From contig NZ_JBATUH010000127.1 of NCBI RefSeq assembly GCF_049671045.1, positions 18,352 through 82,351 on the forward strand: a DNA stretch of 64,000 nucleotides, written 5' to 3'. The DNA comes from Parvibaculum sp049671045. Lineage in GTDB: Bacteria > Pseudomonadota > Alphaproteobacteria > Parvibaculales > Parvibaculaceae. The notes beneath the pieces are model-generated. The model worked only from the letters and a program-made list of their open reading frames with translations, ran no database searches and was not told where the DNA came from. This document shows positions 9,042 to 18,010 of this stretch, one piece after another. The position numbers and the translations under genes are program-made. How positions within the stretch are numbered: the stretch's first letter is position 1; every line of letters begins with the position of its first letter.

Positions 9042-9685
9042 TGTCCGGCCGTGCCGCCGCGCGGCCGAAGCAGAGGGGCGACAATCTCGATCCACCGTTC
9101 CACCATGCGCTGCTGCTTGTGCGGATCGGCGGAATACTGGTCCTGAATGAGCAGGCCACGGAAGAAGATGTTGCTCATCACGGGCAGAAGCTCCGCGTCT
9201 TCCGGCTCGCCGATCGCGGATTCATAGGCGGACATCATGTAGGCGACGGCCTGGCGGTGATATTCGTGCAGCGTGCCCGCGATCTGCGCGCGAAGGTTCT
9301 TGTCCGTACGCGAAGCGATCAGGATTTCGAGAAGCGCGCGATATTGCGGCGTGTTGATGTAGTAGGACCAGTTCGTGCGCAGATCGGCTGCGATCACATC
9401 CTTGTCGCCCGCATTCTCGGGCAGGCGGCGCTTGGGGCGATTGAGCGTCTTGGCGAAGAGGTGCTGCGCCGTCGCCGTCATCAGATGCTCTTTCGACGGA
9501 AAGTGGTGAAGCAGCGCCCCGTTGGAAAGGCCGGCCTTCTCGACCACCCGCGCCAGCGTCGTCTCGCCATAGCCGAACTCGACGAGGCAGGTGACGGTCG
9601 CATCGCAGAGCGCGTTGCGCGTCCTGAGGCTTTTCGCCTCCTGGCGGCCCAGCGGCGGTGCTTCTGCTGACTTCATCTTCCGCAT
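9038..9685 (-). CDS. TetR family regulator, divergent from atuA (AtuR-like position)
   Basis: A 215-residue TetR repressor with the HTH at about 37-62 (GETTLARVVEKAGLSNGALLHHFPSKEHL). In Pseudomonas the atu cluster is controlled by AtuR, a TetR protein encoded next to and divergent from atuA; this gene sits in exactly that place, 164 bases from the atuA start. The ligand is presumably a terpenoyl-CoA or acid. Two in-frame ATGs, at 9685 and 9676, are possible; neither has a strong ribosome site. It is coupled to the downstream esterase through an ATGA overlap. Function is inferred from family and synteny. Confidence 0.85.
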   Translation of the reverse strand: MRKMKSAEAPPLGRQEAKSLRTRNALCDATVTCLVEFGYGETTLARVVEKAGLSNGALLHHFPSKEHLMTATAQHLFAKTLNRPKRRLPENAGDKDVIAADLRTNWSYYINTPQYRALLEILIASRTDKNLRAQIAGTLHEYHRQAVAYMMSAYESAIGEPEDAELLPVMSNIFFRGLLIQDQYSADPHKQQRMVERWIEIVAPLLRPRGGTAGQ

Positions 9686-9737
9686 CGTGGCTCTTTTGTT
9701 GGGTGCCGCAAGGGAAGCTTGGGCTCTACTGTGATGC

Positions 9738-9810
9738 GCGACATTGAATCCACTTGTTCGCGGCGCGCTGCCATAATAAAAACAGTATGCCCGGTTTGTA
9801 AATGTCGCAA
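9738..9810. promoter_or_regulatory. Possible half-sites in the tetR-atuA promoter gap
   Basis: GCGACATT (9738-9745) recurs as its reverse complement AATGTCGC (9801-9808), and AAAC-N10-GTTT lies at 9780-9797. The gap is AT-richer than its surroundings. These could be operator half-sites for the neighbouring TetR protein, but symmetry is weak and spacing is long, so this is only a pointer. Confidence 0.25.
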
Positions 9811-9849
9811 TAAGGCGTGGCGATCCGGCATCGATGAGGGAGGCGGAGA

Positions 9850-11658
9850 ATGTCGAAGAAGGTCATCCGCATCGGCGGTGCGAGCGGCTTCTGGGGCGAT
9901 GCGGCCATGGCGACGCCGCAGCTTCTGGCGGCTGGCGGGCTCGACTACATCGTTTACGACTACCTTGCCGAAATCACCATGTCGATCATGGCGCGCGCCC
10001 GCGCCGAGAAGCCGGATGCGGGCTTCGCGACGGATTTCGTCTCTCAGGCGCTGAAGCCCAATCTTGCCGAGATCGCACGCCAGAAGGTGAAGATCATTTC
10101 CAACGCCGGGGGCGTGAACCCGGAGGCCTGCGCGGCGGCCGTGCGCGCGCTCATCGCCGATCGCGGTCTCGATCTCAAGGTTGCCGCCATCACCGGCGAC
10201 GATCTCATCGCGAGCAAGGACGAGCTTGCGGCGCAGGGCTTCGCTGAAATGTTTTCGGCCGATGTCTTTCCCGATCCGAAGAAGATTCTCTCGGTCAATG
10301 CCTATCTCGGCGCATTCCCGATCGCGAAGGCGCTTGGCGAGGGCGCGGACATCGTCATCACCGGGCGCTCCGTCGACAGCGCGGTGACGCTCGGCGCCTG
10401 CATCCACGAATTCGGATGGACGCCAAGTGATCTCGACAAGCTCGCGGGCGGCAGCCTTGCAGGCCACATTCTCGAATGCGGGCCGCAGGCGACGGGCGGC
10501 AACTTCACCGATTGGGAAAGCGTCATCGACCGGCTGGAGGACATCGGCTATCCGATCGCCGAGGTTTCGCCGGACGGCACTTTCGTCTGCACGAAGCCGG
10601 AAGGCTCCGGCGGCGTCGTCAATGTCGGCACCGTCTCGGAGCAGATGCTTTACGAGATCGGCGATCCCCAGGCCTATATGCTGCCGGATGTCGTCTGCGA
10701 TTTCTCGCAGGTGAAAGTGGAGCAGCAGGGCGCGGACCGCGTGCTGGTGTGGAACGCCAAGGGGCATCCCGCGCCCGATACCTATAAGGTCTGCGCGACC
10801 TATGTGGATGGCTTTCGCGGCGGCCTCACCATGAGCTTCTACGGCATGGATGCGAGCCGCAAGGCGGAGCGGTTCGCCGAAGTCGTCTACAAGCGCGCGC
10901 GGCGCACGCTGCGGGGCCTCAACCTGCCGGACTATACGGAGGTCAGCACCGAGGTCATCGGCGCCGAGTCGCAATATGGCAGCGCGCGGCGCATCGAGGT
11001 TTCGCGCGAGGTCGTGGTGAAGATCGCGGCGAAGCACCCGGAGGCGGCGGGCATCGGCATTCTGCTGAAGGAGGCGACGGGCCTCGGCCTTGCGACGCCG
11101 CCGGGACTGTCCGGCTTTGCAGGCGGGCGGCCGAAGCCGATGCCGGTGGCGCGGCTCTTCTCCTTCGCGATCCCGAAGTCGCGCGTTGCGATCGCCGTCG
11201 AAGTGGATGGCCGGAAAATCGCGATGGCCGATGCGGCGGGCCGGCCTTTCGATCCCGCTTCGCTCGCCCGGCCCGAGACGCCGCAAGCTGCGGAGACGGC
11301 AAATCTCGTCCGTGTGCCGCTCGTCTCGCTCGCCTGGGCGCGCAGCGGCGACAAGGGCGACAAGGCGAATGTTGGCGTGATCGCGCGGCGCGCCGAATAT
11401 TTCCCCTATATCTGCCGCTCGCTGACGACTGAAATCGTCGTGGAGCGCTTCGCCCATTTCCTCAAAGGCGAAGTCGAGCGCTTCGTTCTGCCGGGCCCGC
11501 ATGCACTCAATTTCCTGCTGCACAATGTGCTCGGCGGCGGCGGCATCGCCAGCCTTCGCAACGATCCGCAGGGCAAGGGCTATTCGCAATTGCTGCTCGA
11601 AGTGCCGATCGAAGTGCCGGCGGAGCTTGCCCGCCGCGACGGGCTTCCGGCGGCGTGA
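9850..11658 (+). CDS. atuA: Acyclic terpene utilisation protein AtuA
   Basis: A 602-residue DUF1446/AtuA family protein, essential for citronellol/geraniol growth in Pseudomonas but of unresolved biochemical role. Seen here are the family's N-terminal glycine-rich start (KVIRIGGASGFWGDAAMA), the conserved NAGGVNPEA segment (about 85-93), and the ITGRSVDSAVTLGACIHEF stretch (about 174-192). The C-terminal region ending in the HNVLGGGGIASLRNDPQGK segment corresponds to the extra domain of full-length AtuA proteins. A GAGGGAGGCGGAG ribosome site precedes the ATG. It heads an operon with atuC, atuE and atuF, the same order as the core of the Pseudomonas cluster except that atuB and atuD are not between. 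Confidence 0.88.
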   Translation: MSKKVIRIGGASGFWGDAAMATPQLLAAGGLDYIVYDYLAEITMSIMARARAEKPDAGFATDFVSQALKPNLAEIARQKVKIISNAGGVNPEACAAAVRALIADRGLDLKVAAITGDDLIASKDELAAQGFAEMFSADVFPDPKKILSVNAYLGAFPIAKALGEGADIVITGRSVDSAVTLGACIHEFGWTPSDLDKLAGGSLAGHILECGPQATGGNFTDWESVIDRLEDIGYPIAEVSPDGTFVCTKPEGSGGVVNVGTVSEQMLYEIGDPQAYMLPDVVCDFSQVKVEQQGADRVLVWNAKGHPAPDTYKVCATYVDGFRGGLTMSFYGMDASRKAERFAEVVYKRARRTLRGLNLPDYTEVSTEVIGAESQYGSARRIEVSREVVVKIAAKHPEAAGIGILLKEATGLGLATPPGLSGFAGGRPKPMPVARLFSFAIPKSRVAIAVEVDGRKIAMADAAGRPFDPASLARPETPQAAETANLVRVPLVSLAWARSGDKGDKANVGVIARRAEYFPYICRSLTTEIVVERFAHFLKGEVERFVLPGPHALNFLLHNVLGGGGIASLRNDPQGKGYSQLLLEVPIEVPAELARRDGLPAA

Positions 11659-11699
11659 GGATCGTAACAGGCGGCCATCAATTCTGAGAGGGTGCTCGA

Positions 11700-13322
11700 A
11701 TGCCACGCTTCGTCTCGAAAATCAGCACGGTGTCTGAGGCGTTCAGAACCAATCGGGCGGAAATGCTCGAACTGACGGCGAAGCTCGAGGAGCTGAACGG
11801 GCGTTCCTTCCGCGAGTCGGAAAAGCGCAAGGCCCGTTTCGACGAGCGCGGTCAGCTGACGCCGCGCGAAAGGCTGTCGCGGCTCCTTGATCCCGGCATG
11901 CCGTTTCTCGAAATCGGCAATATGTCGGGCTATCTGCTCGACACGAACGATCCGGCGAAGTCGGTTCCTGGCGGCAGCGTGATTGCCGGTATCGGCTTCG
12001 TCGCGGGCGTGCGCGCGGCGATCCTTGTCGATGACAGCGGCATCAATGCGGGCGCCATGACGCAGGCGGGCAGTTACCGGCTTCGGCGTTGCCAGGAAAT
12101 CGCTCTGGCGAAGAAACTTCCCTTCATCCATCTGGTGGAGAGCGCCGGCGCTGACCTGATGAAATATACCGTCGAAGGCTTCATCGCCGGTGGCGGCCTC
12201 TTTGCCAATCTCGCGCGGCTGAGCGCCGCGGGTCTTCCTGTCATCACGGTGCTCCATGGCGCGTCGACGGCGGGCGGCGCCTATATGCCGGGGCTCAGCG
12301 ATTACGTCGTTGCGATCAAGGGGCGCGGCAAGGCGTTCCTTGCCGGTCCGGCGCTTCTCAAGGCAGCGACGGGCGAGGTCGCGACGGAGGAGGAACTTGG
12401 CGGCGCGGAAATGCACGCGACGGTGTCCGGCCTTGCCGAATATCTCGCCGAGGATGACGGCCATGGCCTTCTGATCGCGCGCGAAGTGGTGGCGCGCCTG
12501 CAATGGAACGATCGCTGCCCGGCGCTGCCCGCGCGTGGCTTCGCCGAGCCCTTCTACGATCCTGACGAGATCGCGGGCGTCGTGCCACTCGATTACCGCA
12601 AGCCCTATGACGTGCGCGAGGTCGTGGCGCGTGTCGTCGATGGCTCCGAGCTTCTGGATTTCAAGCCCGCCTATGGCGTGTCGACCGTCTGTCTGCAGGC
12701 GGAGGTTTACGGTCAGGCATTCGGCCTCATCGGCAATAACGGCCCGATCGATCCCGACGGCGCGACCAAGGCCGCGCAGTTCATGCAGCTTTGCGATCAG
12801 GCGCAGATACCGCTCGTCTTCTTCCAGAACACGACGGGCTATCTCGTCGGCACGCAGTATGAGCGCGCGGGCATGATCAAGCATGGCTCGAAGATGATCC
12901 AGGCGGTCACCAATGTCAGCGTTCCGCGCCTCACCTTCATGATCGGCGCGAGCTTCGGCGCAGGCAATTACGGCATGTGCGGACGCGGCTACGATCCGGA
13001 TTTCGTTTTCTCCTGGCCGAACACGAAAACCGGCGTGATGGGCGGCGCGCAGGCCGCGCGCACCATGTCACAGGTGATGATGGCCGGTGCCGCCCGGCGC
13101 GGTCTGACGCTCGACGAGGCGCAGATCAAGGCGCAGGAAGACATGCTGACCCAGCATTTCGACGGCCAGTCGGATGCGTTCTACACATCGGGCCATCTGC
13201 TCGATGATGGGCTCATCGACCCGCGCGATACGCGCAGGGTTCTGGGCTTCCTGCTCGAGACGTGCTGGGAGGCGCGGCACCGCAAGGTGACGCCGAACAG
13301 CTTTGGCATCGCGCGCATGTGA
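11700..13322 (+). CDS. atuC: Geranyl-CoA carboxylase-like carboxyltransferase (beta) subunit
   Basis: A 540-residue carboxyltransferase with both crotonase-type halves: GASTAGGAYMPGLSDY near 190 and GASFGAGNYGMCGRGYDPDF near 415. It follows atuA by 41 bases and is followed by the crotonase and biotin carboxylase genes, the order of atuA-C-E-F. With AtuF it should carboxylate cis-geranyl-CoA at the gamma-methyl group, giving isohexenyl-glutaconyl-CoA. It differs visibly from the liuB product in the acyl-pocket region (FQNTTGYLVGTQYERAG against LQNIAGFMVGREYETGG), consistent with another substrate. The geranyl-CoA assignment rests chiefly on synteny with atuA. Confidence 0.85.
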   Translation: MPRFVSKISTVSEAFRTNRAEMLELTAKLEELNGRSFRESEKRKARFDERGQLTPRERLSRLLDPGMPFLEIGNMSGYLLDTNDPAKSVPGGSVIAGIGFVAGVRAAILVDDSGINAGAMTQAGSYRLRRCQEIALAKKLPFIHLVESAGADLMKYTVEGFIAGGGLFANLARLSAAGLPVITVLHGASTAGGAYMPGLSDYVVAIKGRGKAFLAGPALLKAATGEVATEEELGGAEMHATVSGLAEYLAEDDGHGLLIAREVVARLQWNDRCPALPARGFAEPFYDPDEIAGVVPLDYRKPYDVREVVARVVDGSELLDFKPAYGVSTVCLQAEVYGQAFGLIGNNGPIDPDGATKAAQFMQLCDQAQIPLVFFQNTTGYLVGTQYERAGMIKHGSKMIQAVTNVSVPRLTFMIGASFGAGNYGMCGRGYDPDFVFSWPNTKTGVMGGAQAARTMSQVMMAGAARRGLTLDEAQIKAQEDMLTQHFDGQSDAFYTSGHLLDDGLIDPRDTRRVLGFLLETCWEARHRKVTPNSFGIARM

Positions 13323-13339
13323 TTTCGGGAGAAGGGAAT

Positions 13340-14152
13340 ATGACGACGCTTCCGGCGACGACCGCATTGATCCTCGAACGCGAAGAAAGCGTGCTGCGCA
13401 TCTGGTTCAACAGGCCGGAGGCGCGCAACGCGCTGACGGCGGAGGTTACGGGCGAGCTTGCCGCCGTGCTCGACGCGGTGCGCGACGACCGCTCAATCCG
13501 CACCCTCGTCATACGCGGCAAGGGCGGCGTCTTCTGCGCGGGCGGTGACATCAAGGGCTTCAAGTCGGGCATGCAGGGCCCAGGCAACGCCGATGAGATC
13601 GCGCGCGGCAATCGCGCCTTTGGCGATCTCATGATCAAGATCAACGAGCAGCCCCAGGTCGTCGTCATGCTGGTGGAGGGCGGGGCCGTCGGCGGCGGGC
13701 TCGGGCTTGCCTGCGTCGGCGACGTCACCATCGTCGAGCGAGAGACGCGCTTCCAGCTCAGCGAGACGAGCCTTGGCATTCCCCCTGCGCAGATTGCGCC
13801 CTTCGTCGTCGAGCGCGTCGGGCTGACGACGGCGCGCCGGCTCATGCTCACGGGCGCGCGCTTCAAGGGCGAGGAGGCGGTGCGTCTCGGCATCGGTCAT
13901 TTCCTCGCCGATGGCGCGGACGATCTCGACCGCATCTGCACCGATGTGCTCTCCCAGATCGCCAATTGCGCGCCCGGCGCGAACGCGGTCACCAAGGCGA
14001 TCCTCTTCGAGGCCATGCGGCGACCGCGCGCGGAAGCGCTCGATTTCGCCGCGCGGGGCTTTGCCGAATGCATGCTGAGCGAGGAGGGGCGCGAAGGCGT
14101 TGCCGCCTTCATCGAGAAGCGCAAGGCGCGCTGGTCGGTATCGGGCGCGTGA
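13340..14152 (+). CDS. atuE: Isohexenyl-glutaconyl-CoA hydratase-like crotonase
   Basis: A 270-residue crotonase with ATG at 13340 behind GGGAGAAGGGA. The CoA-binding loop GVFCAGGDIKGF (about 63-74) is intact. Of the two catalytic positions, the first (E in GGGCE of true hydratases) is glycine (G122 in GGGLGLAC), whereas E142 in FQLSETSLG is kept; a single glutamate is common in methylglutaconyl/isohexenyl-glutaconyl hydratases. The IPPAQIAPFV stretch after it is characteristic of AtuE/LiuC-like proteins. Placed between the two carboxylase subunits, it should hydrate the product of geranyl-CoA carboxylase before cleavage to acetate and 7-methyl-3-oxo-6-octenoyl-CoA. Confidence 0.85.
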   Translation: MTTLPATTALILEREESVLRIWFNRPEARNALTAEVTGELAAVLDAVRDDRSIRTLVIRGKGGVFCAGGDIKGFKSGMQGPGNADEIARGNRAFGDLMIKINEQPQVVVMLVEGGAVGGGLGLACVGDVTIVERETRFQLSETSLGIPPAQIAPFVVERVGLTTARRLMLTGARFKGEEAVRLGIGHFLADGADDLDRICTDVLSQIANCAPGANAVTKAILFEAMRRPRAEALDFAARGFAECMLSEEGREGVAAFIEKRKARWSVSGA

Positions 14153-14165
14153 CGGGGGGCGCAGC

Positions 14166-16178
14166 ATGAGGAATTTCACGAAGATACTGGTGGCCAATCG
14201 CGGCGAGATCGCCGTGCGCGTCATCCGCACGGCCCGTGCGCTCGGCTATCGCACCGTCGCCGTCTATTCGGAAGCCGATAGCAGCGCGCCTCATGTCGCG
14301 CTTGCCGATGAAGCTGTGCTGATCGGCCCGGCGCCGGTCGCCTCGTCCTATCTCGATCCCGAGCGGCTGCTGAAGGCAGCTGCGGCGACAGGGGCCGACG
14401 CCGTCCACCCCGGTTACGGCTTTCTCTCCGAGAATGCCGCATTCGCGCGGGCATGCGCGGAAGCGGGGCTCGTCTTCATCGGCCCCTCGGCCGATGCGAT
14501 TCATCTCATGGGCAACAAGGCGGAAGCCAAGCGCCGCATGATCGCGGCGGGCGTGCCTTGTGTGCCGGGCTATGAAGGGCGCGATCAGTCGGATGCGGCT
14601 TTCGTCGCGGCCGCGGAAGAGATCGGCTATCCCGTCATGGTGAAGGCGGCGGCAGGCGGCGGCGGCCGCGGCATGCGCCTTGTCGAGCGGAAGGATCAGC
14701 TCGTCGCTGCTCTCGCCTCCGCGCGTTCCGAGGCGCTCAATGCGTTCGGCTCGGATGAACTCATTCTCGAAAAGGCTGTGCAGCAGCCGCGCCATGTCGA
14801 GATACAGGTTTTTGGCGACAGCCACGGCCATGTCATTCATCTCGGCGAGCGCGATTGTTCCGTGCAGCGCCGTCACCAGAAGGTCGTGGAGGAAGCGCCC
14901 TGTCCGGTGATGACGCCGGGCCTGCGCGACATGATGGGCCGCGCGGCGGTGGAAGCCGCGCGCAGCATCAAATATGAGGGCGCGGGCACGGTCGAATTCC
15001 TGCTCGACCGCGACGGCGAATTCTACTTCCTCGAAATGAACACGCGCCTTCAGGTCGAGCATCCGGTGACGGAACTTGTCACCGGCCTCGATCTCGTCGC
15101 GCTTCAGCTTCGCGTGGCACGCGGCGAGGTGCTGCCGCTGACGCAGGACGATGTGACGCTCGAGGGGCACGCCATCGAGGTGCGCCTTTACGCGGAAGAT
15201 CCGTCCAACAATTTCCTTCCCGCGAGTGGCCGTGTCGATGTGTGGCGCCCTGCGAGCGGCGATGGCGTCCGCATCGACCATGGCCTGCGCGAAGGACAGG
15301 AGATTTCGCCCTTCTACGATCCGATGATCGCCAAGATCATTGCCTGGGGAAGCGATCGCGATGAGGCACGGCGGAGGCTCATCCGCGCGCTGGAGGAAAC
15401 GACCGTCTTCGGCCCGGTGACGAACAAGGATTTCCTCGTCGCCATTCTCGCGCAGGAGCGTTTCGCGGCGGGCGAGGCGACGACCGCCTTCCTTGCCGAG
15501 AATTTCGGAGATGCAGGCTTGGAGGCCACGCGTCCCACCCGCGCGCAGGCAGCGCTCGCCTCGGTGCTGCAATATCGCGCGGCGCGTGATGATGCCGCCG
15601 CCCGTGCCGTGGCGCTGACGCCGAAGCTCAAGGATTGGGCAAGCGCCGGCACGCTTGCGAGCCGCTTTTCCTATTCGCTGGGCGAGGAAGCGCCGGTCGA
15701 GTTCCGCGTCAGTGCGCTCGGTGGCGGGCGCTACAGGGTCGAGGAGGGAGAGAGCGTCCACAATGTAGAGGTGCTGAACGACGAAGCGGGCGTTGCGCGC
15801 ATGCTCGTCGGCAATGTGCAAAAGACGTTGCGCCATCTCGCAAGCGGCGAGGCGAAGCTTCATCTCGCGGTCGACGGGCGCAGCTTCGTTTTCGACAATC
15901 TTCTGAAGCGCGCCAAAGGCGCGGATGAAACGGCGTCGGGCGGGCACATCCTTGCGCCCATGCATGGCAAGATTCTTCGGCTCAATGTCGCGGTGGGCGA
16001 CGAGGTTGCCGAAGGCCAGTCGCTCGTGGTGCTCGAAGCCATGAAGATGGAGCACGAGATCAACGCGACGCGGAGCGGCAAGGTGACGGCGGTGAATGTC
16101 GCTCTTGGCGATCAGGTGCCTGCGAACACGCTCATGATCGAGATGGAACAAACGGCAAGCGGAGCCTCAAAGGCATGA
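14166..16178 (+). CDS. atuF: Geranyl-CoA carboxylase-like biotin carboxylase/BCCP (alpha) subunit
   Basis: A 670-residue biotin carboxylase and biotin carrier fusion. The N-terminal start is NFTKILVANRGEIAVRVIRTARALG, the ATP-grasp glycine loop is GGGGRGMR, and biotinylation is on K627 in EAMKMEHE. It has the same length and domain order as the liuD product but is clearly diverged, so the two are ancient paralogues rather than a recent duplication. It begins 14 bases after the atuE stop, and its own stop overlaps the glutathione transferase start (ATGA). Partner is AtuC. The substrate is inferred from the cluster. Confidence 0.87.
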   Translation: MRNFTKILVANRGEIAVRVIRTARALGYRTVAVYSEADSSAPHVALADEAVLIGPAPVASSYLDPERLLKAAAATGADAVHPGYGFLSENAAFARACAEAGLVFIGPSADAIHLMGNKAEAKRRMIAAGVPCVPGYEGRDQSDAAFVAAAEEIGYPVMVKAAAGGGGRGMRLVERKDQLVAALASARSEALNAFGSDELILEKAVQQPRHVEIQVFGDSHGHVIHLGERDCSVQRRHQKVVEEAPCPVMTPGLRDMMGRAAVEAARSIKYEGAGTVEFLLDRDGEFYFLEMNTRLQVEHPVTELVTGLDLVALQLRVARGEVLPLTQDDVTLEGHAIEVRLYAEDPSNNFLPASGRVDVWRPASGDGVRIDHGLREGQEISPFYDPMIAKIIAWGSDRDEARRRLIRALEETTVFGPVTNKDFLVAILAQERFAAGEATTAFLAENFGDAGLEATRPTRAQAALASVLQYRAARDDAAARAVALTPKLKDWASAGTLASRFSYSLGEEAPVEFRVSALGGGRYRVEEGESVHNVEVLNDEAGVARMLVGNVQKTLRHLASGEAKLHLAVDGRSFVFDNLLKRAKGADETASGGHILAPMHGKILRLNVAVGDEVAEGQSLVVLEAMKMEHEINATRSGKVTAVNVALGDQVPANTLMIEMEQTASGASKA

Positions 16179-16786
16179 CGATCAAGCTTTATCACTGCAA
16201 GGGCGCGCGCTCGGTGCGTCCGCTCTGGACTCTCGAGGAAATGGGGATTTCCTACGAACTCGAATCGATGAAGTTTCCGCCGCGCTTCTTCCACGAAGGC
16301 TATCTCGATATCAATCCGCTGGGCACCGTGCCGACCATGACGGATGGCGACCTCACCATGACGGAGTCGGCGGGCATCTGTCAGTATCTCGTCGATTGCT
16401 ACGGGCCGACTTCCATCGGCCTCACGCCGAAGGACAAGGATTACGGCCTCTATCTCAACTGGCTGCACAGAAGCGACGCGACGCTCACCTTCCCGCAGAC
16501 CATCGTGCTTCGCTATACGCAGCTCGAGCCCGAGGAGCGGCGGCTGAAGCAGGCGGCGGACGATTACACCCAGTGGTTCTTCTCGCGCCTGAAGAGCGTC
16601 GAGCAGGCGGCGGGCGAGCGTGAATATCTCTGCGCGGGCCGCTTCACCATCGCCGACATCTGCGTCGGCTACGCGCTCTATCTCGCAGATACGCTTGGGC
16701 TCAGGGGCGGCTTCAAGCCGAATACGGACGCCTATTACAAGCGGCTGAGCGAGCGCCCGGCCTTCCAGCGCGCCATTGCGCTTTGA
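16175..16786 (+). CDS. Glutathione S-transferase within the atu operon
   Basis: A 203-residue GST with an N-terminal thioredoxin fold (YHCKGARSVRPLWTLEEM; the serine after the first strand is the likely glutathione-activating residue), the cis-proline segment NPLGTVPTM, the ESAGICQYL glutathione-binding turn, and an all-helical C-domain with the N-capping box FTIADICVG. It is coupled to atuF by an ATGA overlap, which places it firmly in the operon. GSTs are not part of the described atu pathway. Detoxification of terpenoid epoxides or enals, or isomerisation, are possible roles. Function otherwise unassigned. Confidence 0.88.
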   Translation: MTIKLYHCKGARSVRPLWTLEEMGISYELESMKFPPRFFHEGYLDINPLGTVPTMTDGDLTMTESAGICQYLVDCYGPTSIGLTPKDKDYGLYLNWLHRSDATLTFPQTIVLRYTQLEPEERRLKQAADDYTQWFFSRLKSVEQAAGEREYLCAGRFTIADICVGYALYLADTLGLRGGFKPNTDAYYKRLSERPAFQRAIAL

Positions 16787-16803
16787 AGCAGCGGAGCGGC
16801 AGT

Positions 16804-17994
16804 ATGTCACTCAAGTTTTCCGGCGGCGAAAGCCCGGTCGATTTCGACCACCGTTATATGGGACCGCTCTATACCGACGATCATCGCGCCTGGCGGGCAA
16901 CGCTCCGCAAGTTCGTCGAGACGGAGATGATGCCCTATGTCGATGCCTGGGAGGAGGCGGGCGAGTTCCCGCGCGAGCTTTACAGGAAGGCGGCCGAGAT
17001 CGGGCTGATCGGTCTCGGTTACCCTGAGGAATATGGCGGCACGCCTGTCGACGATCCGATGTATTCGATCGTCACGGCGGAAGAGCTGGCGCGGCTTGGC
17101 GCTGGCGGCGTCAATGCGAGCCTGATGGTGCATGGCATCGGCCTGCCGCCGGTGCTCGCCATCGGGTCCGAGGCGATAAAGGCCCGTGTCGCACCGCAGG
17201 TTCTCGCGGGCGAGAAGATCCATGCGCTGGCGATCACCGAACCTTCGGGCGGATCCGACGTCGCGAACCTCAAGACGCGCGCCGTGCGCGACGGCGATCA
17301 CTATGTCGTCAACGGCTCGAAGATGTTCATCACCGGCGGCATGCGGGCGGATTTCTACACCGTCGCCGTCCGCACGGGCGGCCCAGGCGCGAAGGGCGTA
17401 TCGCTCCTGCTGCTCGAGCGCGACATGCCGGGCTTCACCCGCACCCCGCTGAAGAAGCAGGGCTGGTGGTCGTCGGACACGGCCGCGCTCTATTTCGACG
17501 ACGTGCGCGTGCCGAAGGAAAATCTCATCGGCGAGGAAAATCAGGGCTTCCTCGGCATTATGCTCAACTTCAACAATGAGCGTATCGGCCTCGCGGCGAG
17601 CGCCGTCGCTCATGCGCGCGTCTGTTTCGAGGATGCGCTGGCCTGGGCGCGAGACCGCGAGACCTTCGGCAAGCGGCTTGCGGATCATCAGGTCATCCGG
17701 CACAAATTCGCCGAGATGGCTCGCAAGATCGCGGCGACGCAGGCATATCTGGAGCAGTGCGTGGTGCGCGTGAAGGCGGGCGAGACGCCGGTCGCGGACC
17801 TTTCATTGCTCAAGGTACAGGCAACACTGACGATGGAGTTTTGCGCCCGCGAGGCGATGCAGATCATGGGCGGCGCCGGCTATATGCGCGGCTGCCGCGT
17901 CGAGCGCATCTATCGCGAGGTGCGCGTGAACGCGATTGGCGGCGGGTCGGAGGAGATCATGCGCGATCTCGCCGCCCGTCAGCTTGGAATTTGA
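16804..17994 (+). CDS. atuD: Acyl-CoA dehydrogenase, AtuD (citronellyl-CoA dehydrogenase)-like
   Basis: A 396-residue FAD acyl-CoA dehydrogenase. The flavin-binding segments ITEPSGGSDVANLKT and FITGGM are present. The catalytic base is placed as in isovaleryl- and long-chain enzymes, E259 in FNNERIGLAA, rather than near the C-terminus, where the usual YEGT is GGGSEE. That architecture suits 3-methyl-branched substrates such as citronellyl-CoA. ATG 16804 was chosen over the upstream TTG at 16783 because the protein then starts like its homologues (MSLKFSGG). Position right behind atuF and GST supports AtuD, which makes geranyl-CoA from citronellyl-CoA. An isovaleryl-type or other branched-chain role is the alternative. 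Confidence 0.75.
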   Translation: MSLKFSGGESPVDFDHRYMGPLYTDDHRAWRATLRKFVETEMMPYVDAWEEAGEFPRELYRKAAEIGLIGLGYPEEYGGTPVDDPMYSIVTAEELARLGAGGVNASLMVHGIGLPPVLAIGSEAIKARVAPQVLAGEKIHALAITEPSGGSDVANLKTRAVRDGDHYVVNGSKMFITGGMRADFYTVAVRTGGPGAKGVSLLLLERDMPGFTRTPLKKQGWWSSDTAALYFDDVRVPKENLIGEENQGFLGIMLNFNNERIGLAASAVAHARVCFEDALAWARDRETFGKRLADHQVIRHKFAEMARKIAATQAYLEQCVVRVKAGETPVADLSLLKVQATLTMEFCAREAMQIMGGAGYMRGCRVERIYREVRVNAIGGGSEEIMRDLAARQLGI

Positions 17995-18010
17995 TGGAAA
18001 GGGACGACGA

